DNA from: Cheiracanthium punctorium
Lineage: Eukaryota > Arthropoda > Arachnida > Araneae > Cheiracanthiidae
Length of the DNA stretch: 64,000 nucleotides
Direction: 5' to 3'
NCBI GenBank assembly: GCA_038373885.1
Contig: JAWZYV010018244.1
Span: 310,001-374,000 of the forward strand
Each line of letters begins with the position of its first letter. Position 1 is the stretch's first letter. Below, piece after piece: positions 1 through 10,012 of this stretch. The translations under genes and the position numbers were made by a program. Under the pieces are notes generated by a model, which searched no databases, was not told where the DNA came from, and saw only the letters and a list, made by a program, of their open reading frames with translations.

Positions 1-35
<35 letters not shown>
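1..35. repeat. Poly(A) run at window edge
   Basis: The window opens with 35 consecutive A residues. It could be the tail of a retroposed copy lying mostly outside the window, or a simple homopolymer. The sequence on to 278 shows nothing recognisable. Confidence 0.9.
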
Positions 36-38
<3 letters not shown>

Positions 39-278
39 CTCAAATTTTGTACATCTCCTCATTAATGTATTAGTGTATGGAGATTTTACTAACTGCGAAT
101 TTTTTGTACGGGGACGGTATAAAAATTTAAATATTACATTTATTCAAATTTAACCTGAAAATTTTAATGGATACCATAAAATCATGCCCCTTTCTAAATA
201 ACTTTGTAATTGTCTATGTCTCTTATCAATATTTGAAGACTAGGTAAGTGTTTTTTGGGACACCCGCATAGTTAGCAT

Positions 279-455
279 CAGAGGCGTAGCCAGAAATTTT
301 TCATTGGGGAGGGGGTGGGGATTACGACTACTGCAACTCACATATATGCATACATGTGTGTGATAAGGGAGTGAAGAATATACATTTTGTATGGCAAAAA
401 ATTCCTCATGGGGGACTTATGACCCCCCTAACCCCCCCCCCCTGGCTACGCCCTG
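279..455. mobile_element. hAT-like MITE (GGCGTAGCCA family, copy 1)
   Basis: A 177-bp non-coding element with inverted ends (CAGAGGCGTAGCCA on the left, TGGCTACGCCCTG on the right). It is flanked by 8-bp duplications, GTTAGCAT and GCTAGCAT, with one mismatch. The interior matches the copies at 43424-43579 and, in reverse orientation, 27108-27280, so this is one family. Eight-bp target duplications with CAGGGGCG-type ends are typical of non-autonomous hAT elements. Confidence 0.85.
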
Positions 456-499
456 GCTAGCATAAAAACAAATTGAAAAAGTTTTACAACAAACAAAAG

Positions 500-632
500 A
501 ATTAGCGACAAACGCGAGACGGAAAATAGGCATGTCTCGTCTCCCAAAACAGCTGCAAAGCTCTGTCTAGTCTCTTTATAGTAATGATAAAAATGTCTCG
601 CCTCGCATCCATCTCTATTTTATCCTTGAAAA
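500..632. repeat. Decayed end of the CTCG-array element family
   Basis: This stretch carries degenerate GAGACG and TCTCGTCTC motifs and ends near GCATCCATCTC, a decayed form of the GCGTCCATCCCTA terminus at 29439-29452. The stretch following GCGAGACGGAAAA also resembles 29240-29300. It is probably an old relative of the element at 22169-29452. The other end is not visible. Confidence 0.45.
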
Positions 633-2846
633 CATCGTTCAACTTACTATCATTCGTAAAGCCCAAAATGAGCGCTAAATACGCCAAAAAGGAATATTGG
701 AAAAATATTTATGCACTCAAGACAGGAGGCTTCCCCGGCCCGTTGTAGCGAAGTGACTACGTCATTTAGTTATGACGTTGTACATGTTGGAGGATTCTGA
801 TATTTTTAAGGCTTCTTTGCCGTATTTTTCAGATTTCAAAGTTGTCACAGACATGCTATTATAAAGGAATTCGGAGATTTTGAATACATTTTCATTTCAA
901 TATAGTTCCTTTGTTGATCCCCAAAACACAATTTTAATTCGAGTTTACTCTTTTTTTTTTTCAGTTTGTAAATGCATTTTTGTACCTGCAAAACTTCCCA
1001 AAATTCAAAACCATGTTACTTAAATCGAAAACTTTTTAGTTGTATTATTTTTTGTTTCAACTTGAATGCACCAATGAACAAGGCAGTGAGTTATTTGCAT
1101 GTAAAAGATTAAAAGAACCACTAGAAAAATCGAATAGACCTCCATCATTATTTCCAAGCGCAATAAAACGATTTATATCGGAATCATTAATAATTCTATC
1201 GGGGTACAGAGTAAAAAAAGCATTGATATAAATAATAATTAAAGAAACATTCATATAATAGCGATTGTAACATTATAATTGGAATTTCCCTACAAATGGA
1301 ATGAACATAATAGAGTTAACTAACACATGCTGTATTACACATCGAGTAAATTTTCCAGATAACTGATAGCATAATATTTTTTTAAAGTTTTAATTAAAAA
1401 TTAATAATCATAAAAATTACTTTGTATTAAATTATCGATGGAAACAGCATTTTTAAACTCATATAGTGGAGAATGATCAGTTAAAATTTTTAAGAAAATA
1501 ACTGCTGATTCCGAGATATTTTACATGAAAGGCAAGACAAAAAATAAATCATAAAATAAATTTAAAACAAGACAAGAAATGTTTAAAACCGCTGTATAAT
1601 GTATTATTAAAATAATTTCAATGTGTTGAATGTTTAGGTCACCGTTAGAATAAAACAAAAATAAAATAAAACAAAAGGCTGAAACTTCAATGCTAGTAAG
1701 ATGGGATTTTTTAAAGCATTGACCGTTTTCGCTATTCTTGCTATCTTATAGGATAGTACTGATAATTATTTTTTAAATAGTATATGCCGAATTTTAAAAC
1801 TTGCAAATGTTTTTATAGTCTTTCTAATGTTTAAAATATTTTTAGCTCAGTCTTGCATTAATTACTTTGGCCAGTAGTCAAGAGGTTTAATTATGAATAC
1901 TTTTTGCATTTTTCAACTTGAAATTGACTTTGTGAATTTTTAACTCTTTTCATAATCGTAAAAAGTCATTGTTTTAATTAATTACAACGAGGGTAACTTG
2001 AACCTTTTTAAAACACCTAAAAAAGTTGATTTTCGTAGTCTTCTTCTCATATAATTCTAGGAAGTGATCCCCCACAAAACAGAATTGAAAATATTAGGGT
2101 AACTGTGAGCATTTGTGTGAGAATTACGACCACTTTGTTTGCTCTTGATAGTTACGATTTGCAACTTTTATTAAAGAAAAAAGAAACTATGCAAATAAAA
2201 AATAAACCACTGCACTTTCCATTGAAAATCAAACATGTTCATATAATAGACTTTGATAGCAGAAATATTGTTAAAAATTAAAGAATAAAAAAACATGGTG
2301 AGTGAAATGCAGTCTCTCGGGACAACGATGTTTTTCCGCCGTTGACATAAGTTTCACAACTATTTTAATGATGAAAAAATTAACAAACTGATATATAAAA
2401 AGAAATTTTCTATGATATAAATGATTTTTATTTTTGTAACTGTGCCTCATTTACTTTTATTACAAACTGTACTGTGACAGTGTCCGCTTGTCTATTAAAT
2501 TTGTTAATCACAAGTACTCATAAGACATACGACTAATTATTTGGAGTCCCTGTATGGATTTTAGGTTCATTTTCAATAACATTAGGGAATAATAAAAAAT
2601 CTTAGAAATTCATGCAAGTAAAATTCGATTGTCATCATTAACACTTCAAAACTTTTATTAAAAAAAGCAGGTCTTAAGAACCCAGTAATTAAAAAAAAAG
2701 ATCCGCTGTCTTTTATTTTATTACTTTTTTTAATTTATTTTTTTATGTTGGGGGTACAGCGGATAAAATACACACAATAGAGTGAGTGATTCCTATTTTG
2801 TCATGTTTTGCTAATGTTTCGAAATGTATTTCTGGACTCTGTTGAC
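633..2846. other. Non-coding stretch, nothing recognised
   Basis: AT-rich sequence with only short chance open frames. A short inverted pair (ATCCGCTGT near 2701 and ACAGCGGAT near 2757) brackets about 70 bp of T-rich DNA. No gene, RNA or dated element was identified. Confidence 0.6.
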
Positions 2847-2854
2847 ATGTCTAG

Positions 2855-5391
2855 TAGGGTGCAATGAAAAAAACTTTTTTTTTCAATTTCAAAATCTAAT
2901 AGCAGCCAAAAGTTGTGTTTTGTATTAAAAAAGAAAAACGGAATTTTAAAATTTTTGGAAAATATCCACTGGGTTCACTATTGCACCAAAATGTTACAAA
3001 ATTTGAAAAATCGAGTATTTTAACATTATTCATAAGATAAAAATAACTATGTTTTCTACTATCCAATTGCGAAAGTAAGTTGGGTTAAATGTCATTTAAT
3101 GACTGTGCAAAATTTTAGAATTGTCAGAAAATATCTTGAACGTCCACTGCAGTGAACACAGAAGTACAAACAGAGGAAAAAATCTCTTATTACAAATAAT
3201 TGCTTACCTGAATATGGTTTTAATTGTCCAATTACAGCTAAGAATACTTAAATAAGGTGTTAAACACTTGACAAAGTACATAAAAAGAAAAATTAATGTT
3301 AACGTGTAACATTTATTTATAACACCAAAACTTTTTTTTTAATATGGAGTTAGATCACTTAAATTCTGACTTTGAGTTAAAGCACGGAACCAACTTTAGT
3401 GACTCAGTTCGAGCTTGAATAAAGCCATCCCTTGAATGTTCTCCGCAGACTGCAGCTGCTGCTTCCATAACTAATTTAACACATCTCCCTGTTGTTTGAG
3501 AGTGGCATGGTAATTTGAAAACGTCAAAAAATCAGGATTGTAATTCCATCCCTTTGGTTTCCTTCAATTCATCATTCACGATTACTGAGACAAGCGGAGG
3601 TGCAGTAATTTGAATATCAGAACATTTCCAATCAATCAGATCAATATAATCTTACACCTTGAAATTCAGCGTTGGAACACTGAAATCCTTTATATTATTG
3701 ATTTCGTGTTGTTCTCGGCCTTTCAAAATTCTGCGAACTGCCAATTCTTGGATGTGTGTTCAGTGTTCGGACAACATAGATAAAATTCTGTTTTCAAATT
3801 GGGCGAAGAACCCATTTGAATAACAGAATCTATCACTGAAAAAAGTTTTTCGCTAAGGTATGAGCACAACTTGATCATATGCCTTAACTGGATAGCTCCA
3901 TCCCTGCAAGATAGAGATGCCTTTATCATAGGCCAAACTGGGCAAAAGACTTTGACAATATAGGATATTAATGTTATGGTATGCGGTGAAGGATTTGGCC
4001 AGCAACGTATAAGCACAAAATTCGGTTAGCCGTTGTTAACCACCTCCAGTGGAACAACTATCCGGGATTTCTGCAAGCTAAATTTTCAGAACATTGCCCC
4101 GTAGTAAAAGCCTGACTTATTTCCAAGAGATACTTCTGATCAGTATTCAAATTTTTAGAAGAAAACTCTGATATCCCTGACTGGATAGGAACAAATTTAA
4201 CCAAAGATATTTCTTTATTTTTTTTCAATTTCTTTCCGATCGTACCAGAAAAACCTCGTGGTCCGACAGTAGGCCCATCTAAATGTGCTATTAAATGCCT
4301 GAGTGGCAGCTCATTTGCATGGAACAGGCATATTAGCCATTGCAGTGGCTTCCGAAGCTCTCTTTCCATTAGCTTAGTGACATCACCTTTATCTAATCAT
4401 TTTAAGAATTCTTTTATAGAAATAATTATATTTGAGGCACAAATCCAATTGTTCCAAGCGAAATTTCTGCAAATTATAGCAGGGAGATTTAATTATCTAA
4501 TCTGCCATAAATGCAGAAATTTCAAATTCCGCTGACTTTGCGTTCCTTAGAATTCTTATAAAGTTTCAAGTTATTCTCTACAAACAAATAAAACTGTACA
4601 ATTTCTTCGTATGTGGTAACATATTAATATCCGAATGCTTTGGTTTTCCAAAAATCGGATCTTCAACATCTCTGCTAGTTCTTATGTTGAAATTCAGGCT
4701 GATCAATGCAAAATCAAAGCTGAGATAAAATGCTCTATGTTACCTTCTAAATACATTCACTTTTAGCTAAAAAGCTTTTGAGGTTTAGAAAAAAAAATTC
4801 ACAAGCACACAAAACAAGTTGCGACATGATCTCGTTTCTTTCTTTCCTAAAGTAAAAACTTAGTGTGGAAAAAATATTATCATCAGCGCCATCTGATTCT
4901 CATTAAATAGTGAATTGTCCCTCTATTTGTTCTTATTTGTTCTTTTGCAGTGCATTCTCGATATAGTTTAACACTTTATTTAATGATAGTTGGCTGTAAG
5001 TGCACAATTGAAACGTCTTTTCTTTAAGCAATTTTTTGTTTTAAGAGTGTTATTTTTTCTTTTTTGTACATTTTTGTTCGTTGCAGTGGATCCTCAAGAT
5101 ATTTTCTGACAATTCTAAAATTTTGCACAGTCGTTGAATAACATTTAACCCACCTTTTTTTTTTTTTTTTGCTATTATATATTAGAAATCCTTTTTTTTA
5201 ATATATTTTACAAATAATATTAAAATATTAAATTTTTCAAATTTTTGTGACATTTTGATGCAATGGTGGACCCTCAAGATATATTTGAAAAATTTTGAAT
5301 TTCGGTATTTTTCTTATTCAATACAAAACACAACTTTTGGTCACTATTGGATTTTGAAATTTAAAAAAAAAAGTTTTTTCACTGCACCCTA
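2855..5391. mobile_element. DNA transposon with very long TIRs and 8-bp target duplication
   Basis: A 2,537-bp element. The left end starts TAGGGTGCAATGAAAA and the right end, in reverse complement, starts TAGGGTGCAGTGAAAA. Both are flanked by the identical 8-bp duplication ATGTCTAG (2847-2854 and 5392-5399). The inverted similarity continues inward for about 420 bp (2855-3275 against 4970-5391), far longer than usual hAT TIRs. Within each TIR a motif around AATATCTTGA..TCCACTGCA occurs twice. The interior carries a broken coding remnant on the minus strand. The superfamily is unsettled: 8-bp duplications occur in hAT, P and Merlin elements. Confidence 0.85.
3723..4369 (-). pseudogene. Broken transposon-encoded protein (unassigned family)
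   Basis: Two minus-strand open stretches (4369-4058 and 4016-3723) lie in the centre of the long-TIR element, separated by a stop or frame change. The first reads RKPLQWLICLFHANELPLRH followed by a conserved-looking LDGPTVGP and SGTIGKKL segment. The second contains cysteines and histidines but no motif I can name. Similar LQW..C..HANELP..H peptides occur in uncharacterised invertebrate transposon-like proteins as I recall them; no superfamily was confirmed. From position inside the TIRs I infer a transposase or accessory protein. It is dead as it stands, with no complete frame. Confidence 0.5.
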
Positions 5392-5399
5392 ATGTCTAG

Positions 5400-5699
5400 A
5401 CAATAACTTTTCAGCACTTGAATTTTATTTTAAATAATTATTAACAGAATTTCCATTCTATAATTTATTTCTAAATTAAACATAACAAATAAATTAAATA
5501 TTTTAAGTTAATTTTCCTTCATATTTTTTAATGATATAAGACAGATATGTGTTTTTCCTAATCAGAATAATTTTTTCTGTTATGCTTTAAAACACGGTCA
5601 TAATTAACCTCCACTTTTTAAGAATCGTGATGTGATTGTGATCATTAATTGTAAGATATTTAACTACGTTAGAAAAAGTAAAAAATCTCAGAAGCTTCT
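5400..5699. other. Non-coding, nothing recognised
   Basis: AT-rich DNA between the long-TIR transposon and the next interspersed repeat. No coding frame or repeat copy was recognised. Confidence 0.6.
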
Positions 5700-6845
5700 A
5701 TCTATCTATATAAATAAAACGAACTGTAAAATGTCGGTTGGTTAGTTAGTTAGTTTGTCTGTGTCTCGCGTAGCTCCCAGACAGTTGATCCTAGACCTAC
5801 CAAATTATGTATGGAAATTCTCCAGGACGGGTCCCGACATAACTCGAAGCGATTTTTTCGAAATTCAACTTAATTTAGGAGATATCGATAAAAAGCGTGT
5901 CGCAAAAGGCTAATTTTTTCTTTCCGCCATTTTGCAATTGTAACCCTCCAGTGGAAAGAGTGAGAATTAAGCATATCTAGGTTGCCATATTGAGCAAGTT
6001 TATTAAATGATTCAGACTCTTGAAGTAAAAATAAAAGAATAGCGATTTTTTTTTTAGATTATTTGTAAGGTTATTTTTTAATTAAAATATCGTGTGCATG
6101 TGAAATCAGAGCAGGAATGAAATGTTTTATACTCAAAATAAAAATAGGATTTGGAAATTTTCCGAGACTAAAATGTGCAACTTTTCAATTTGGCGAAAAA
6201 TAAAATGGTTGATATGCGATTTTGAGATGTGATTCTAGCGCGTAGTGCAATTTATCATCTGCTACTTGGATTATGAATACACCTGAATAAGTTTTTGAAA
6301 CTTTCATTCAGTTCGAATTGTGCATTTTCTGCGCAGCTTTTTCCATCTATTTCTAATGTACTACATCCAGAAAAAGGATGTTAGAAATATCAATTTTAAT
6401 TTTGTTTAATCACACTCATGAATAATGATACATTTTCCAACTTCATGGAATAAGGAAAGAAAATAGGGAAGACCCAAGGGTTATAATACGCTTTTCATAT
6501 ATAGCACTTTAGTGCGTATTTAAAATCTGAAAGTGTTTCAGATTTTCTTATTCTTTTTCTCCTTGCCGTTTTTTGATAAAGGCCAATATATCCAGAAGCT
6601 CTTTAGAATTAATATAGGACGAAAATAATTTGTACCTTTTTGTAGGTTTTTATCATTTAGCCATCTTATTTTTGTATACAGGAGCGGAAATTACGCCGGG
6701 ATAATACGTAAGTACCTTAAATTCCATTCAGAACCTGAGAGATTTCAGTGCCAAGGAAACCGATGAGGAACAGGATTCTCTCCGAACAAGATTTATTAAG
6801 ATTGGCGAACCAACTGGTCGCCGGAGACGGCTATGAAATATAATT
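5700..6845. repeat. Interspersed repeat, 3' part shared with 55562-56010
   Basis: The stretch starts near a GTTAGTTAGTTAGTTTGTC track and ends with CGGAGACGGCT. Its last 330 bp (about 6508-6840) match 55562-56010 nearly base for base, including AGCACTTTAGTG, AAATCTGAAAGTGTTTCAG and TTTCAGTGCCAAGGAA. It also holds, at 6695-6716, the right terminus of the small element seen whole at 60450-60594. No reading frame survives. The class is unknown; a retroposon or Helitron-type origin is possible. Confidence 0.6.
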
Positions 6846-6942
6846 GTATTTTTCTTGAATATTCTTAACGTTGTATATATTAGGTCTAAATTGAACATAA
6901 TTTGTTTTTAGTTTTGGCTTTAATTTTTGTATAAAGGACTAT

Positions 6943-7021
6943 ACCCATTTTACCCCGATGTATACGTGTTTTACCCCGTGGTTCGGGATAAAATGGGTCC
7001 ATACGGGGTAAAATGGGTATA
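6943..7021. repeat. Imperfect hairpin of ACCCATTTTACCCC motifs
   Basis: TATACCCATTTTACCCC at the left is mirrored by GGGGTAAAATGGGTATA at the right, with a second inner pair, giving a roughly 79-bp palindromic unit. Direct copies of the same motif occur at about 8813-8832 and 9172-9187, suggesting the boundaries or internal repeats of a larger degraded element spanning about 6.9-9.2 kb. Confidence 0.6.
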
Positions 7022-7047
7022 TGCTGGTCAAAATTGAATTACACTAT

Positions 7048-7805
7048 GGTCGCATTCGTAAACGCCAAACGAGTTGCACTCGTTCAACAAGTTTCCATCT
7101 AAGGTGTTCGTAAAGGAAACAGTGCATTCAGTTTGAAAACTCGAACGTTCGTATACAAAACTGAGCGCAATTAGTTTCAAACGAAATAAACTGATCTATG
7201 CTAAGGTTTTCTGAGTTGTTTAGAAGATACACTTGCTGCACTTGTTGTTGTTTTCAAATGGCGTCCGTTGTTATGGAAAAGTATGTTGTTGTTTAAAGTA
7301 TTTTACGTTTTCTAAAGCTGCAAATATATTTTTTCGAGGAGGAAATTCATGCGTACGTTAGAAAATGCTACGAAGGTACATAATTTTGCAAAGGTAATCA
7401 TTTTCTTGTATTTTTCATTTTAGTAAATTCAAAAATGCATGTTTTAGTGTTGAAGTTGATTTAATCCGTTATTAGCGAAATTTGAACTTCTCTTGCTAAA
7501 TACTTTTGAAAAAATGTAGTTTAAGTTAAAATTTCTAAATTTTGATTTGTGCACTTCAATTATGGCCATTCTTTCTTTTAAAAATCCTGTTGATTTTATA
7601 TTGAGTATGTACTAAAAACTCTCCTCAACAAAATTAACGCATTCGCGAACTATAAACAAACACATCTCCTAGGCGACTAAACTAAATAAACTGAAGTTGT
7701 TCGTAAAGTCAAAGGAAACTGATAACCACTGACAGCACTAAACACACGCATTCCAGTTTTCTTACGAAAACTCGTGCAACGAGTTTGTCGTTTACGAATG
7801 CAGCC
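7048..7805. mobile_element. 758-bp TIR element
   Basis: The left end GGTCGCATTCGTAAACG mirrors the right end CGTTTACGAATGCAGCC, with about 35 bp of good inverted match and weaker symmetry beyond. No clear target duplication is visible. There is no coding frame, so it is non-autonomous. It sits inside the region bounded by the ACCCATTTTACCCC motifs, so it is probably a nested insertion. Confidence 0.65.
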
Positions 7806-7959
7806 ATCAATTAATGGAGAAAATGAGAAACTAAATAGCCTAAAGTTGCACTTAAATCAATTTTTAATTAAAATCAATTATAATAGTATGTTGTTAACAG
7901 CTTAACCAAGGTTTGTAATCAAAATGCATACTGGCAATGGCTGTTGCAGCTTGGTTGTG

Positions 7960-8596
7960 GTAGCTTTCTGACAATTTGTGGTGCCTGCACATCAGCTATA
8001 TCATCTTCCTTCGGGAAGACGTAGAATAATATACCAGATAATGTTGCAAACTTCACAGTGTATTCACCTTCACATGAAGGGTTTCAGTAATAAGACCTAT
8101 AAATTCTTAAACAGACTTCTTTACCACAAATTTCACTATGACCCAGTTACCAATCACTGGATTGACTGCAAGGAGAATAACTGGTTTAACTTCTATTCCA
8201 TTGATAGTTTCATTTATTTTTATTGTTTGGCCTTTTTTTGCGTTTCTAGCCTGTTCTTCAATGTAAAGTTTTGCAGTCACTTGTAGTTAAAACTCCATCC
8301 ACCTTTGCTTGCAGACCCTTACGTTTCGTCTGCGAATTTTTAATTGCCTTGACAGTGTTAGAAGATGGGTGTGGAGAAATGGTAGAAAATATTCTTTGTT
8401 TTAGCTGTTTCAAGTGATATGCAGCAGGAGAATCAGCTGTCTCAGTTGAATTTTGAAGCACCAGGATTCTGCTGTGGTTGGATAGGACTACGGGATGGGT
8501 TGAATGAACAACAATTTTGAACTGTTTCTCTGTTGATTGGAAATATATCATTTCCTCTGAAACCTGCCATTGCATTTTTCTCAGACTCATTTTCAA
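7960..8596 (-). pseudogene. Decayed transposon-derived coding fragment
   Basis: A minus-strand frame open from 8596 to 8258 continues in sense, after a shift, through about 8110 (a WVIVKFVVKKS-like segment followed by FIGLITE). It resembles the C-terminal tail of arthropod transposon proteins, which carry a V.F...K....F.G.V pattern. Stops and shifts interrupt it. I infer a transposase-tail fossil; the family is not established. Confidence 0.4.
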
Positions 8597-9043
8597 ACAG
8601 CTGTTTCACGAGAGAAGAAAAGCAGCCTTATCCACTTTCTGCGACTTTCTCTGAACCATCTTATTATTACAAATAAAAGTATGTACATGTACATATGTGA
8701 TGTGTTTAGGCTAAATATATAATATAACTCTCCCGAAACCTAAATTGTATCTAAAAGGTCTTTCCACTTTGATAAATCTTCATACATTCATATCTTGACC
8801 TCGAAAATATTGACCATACCCATTTTACCCCACGTAACAAACAGGCTATAAATTTTTTGTGAGTAAGAAAATGTACTTACTTTTAAGTTTACTATTAGGA
8901 TACCTTTCCACTATAAAACTCAAACAATTGGTTTCAAAAATTCTTCTTGTAAATTTTTATGGAAAGAAGTTTTTAAGACACTAAAAACGCAGTGCTCTAT
9001 CTTCTGAAAAGCAAAATGGCTGCTAAACCTAGTAAATGTGTTG

Positions 9044-9044
9044 G

Positions 9045-9074
<30 letters not shown>
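9044..9074. repeat. Poly(T) run
   Basis: About 31 consecutive T residues. Together with poly(A) at 12384-12408 and poly(T) near 39953, 40553, 42427 and 62530, it belongs to a class of unusually long A/T homopolymers in this window. Confidence 0.9.
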
Positions 9075-9078
<4 letters not shown>

Positions 9079-9395
9079 AAGTTAAAATATTGCCACTTAT
9101 GGGAGCATTTTAATCATAATTTTTCATTAAAAAAAATTCTAGTAAAGTGAAAATAACAAAAGAAGTAAATATACCCATTTCACCCCGGGTGACCCTACTA
9201 CATTTTTAATGCTTAATGCTTTGAGAAAATTATCATTGAAAGATTTTTTTATTATTATTAATCCGTTGGTCATAACTACCCCCAACCTAGTATTATAATA
9301 GTTTATTTTTTCCCATTTCTCCATTTAAGTTTCAAAATTGTTCATAGTAAACATAATATAGGATAACATGTATGATTACTGAACCTGTTTAGCCA

Positions 9396-9442
9396 AGTAT
9401 TAATTACGAATCGTAAATCGTTACGAATTCGTAATTAACACT
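9396..9442. repeat. Short hairpin, 21-bp arms
   Basis: AGTATTAATTACGAATCGTAA (9396-9416) is followed after a 4-base loop by its near-perfect inverse (9421-9442). This may be a tiny fold-back repeat. No function can be read from it. Confidence 0.7.
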
Positions 9443-9699
9443 TAGCAAGTTAGCTAAGTATTAATTAGGAATGCGTTTTTTTTTTTTTTTATCTAAAACA
9501 TTAAGGATTTGGTCTAGTCTCTTCACAACGCTCCAGTAACCAAATTTTCAGAGGATCAACAACTACTCCTAGTTCGATGATACGAATTTATTTTTGAAGA
9601 TGCAAATTCATAACCTTGCTTTAGTCCTCAGTCTATAAGTGTATGTAGCGTTTACAGCTCTTTTACATATACAGTAAAACTATCTTTCATAAACTAGTT

Positions 9700-10012
9700 C
9701 AGAGGTTCCCAACCCGTGGGGCGCAAAGCATTTGCAGTGGGGGAAGAGAAAATCCGGCAAAGATCAAGTGATAATGCATGTTTTAAGAAGTCATCTTATT
9801 TATTCTTATTTTTACTCCAAAATATATATTTTTTCGCTAATAAATGTTTATTCAAACTTTACCGATCGTGATATGTTGTAGAACAGGCTATTGAATATTC
9901 ACTATTGAAGATTAAAAAACTATATGTATGCTGAGGCGGGGGGGGGGGCATCGTAAGTTCTTCCTTTGTCGGGAGGGAGGGGGCAGAATGTTAAAAGATT
10001 GGGAACCCACTG
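9700..10012. mobile_element. hAT-like MITE (CAGAGGTTCCCAACC family)
   Basis: The left end CAGAGGTTCCCAACCCGTGG mirrors the right end GATTGGGAACCCACTG. Flanking octamers AACTAGTT and AAGAAGGT agree at only 5 of 8 positions, so the target duplication is weak. The GGTTCCCAACC terminus is common in hAT elements. The interior is G-rich and non-coding. Confidence 0.65.
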
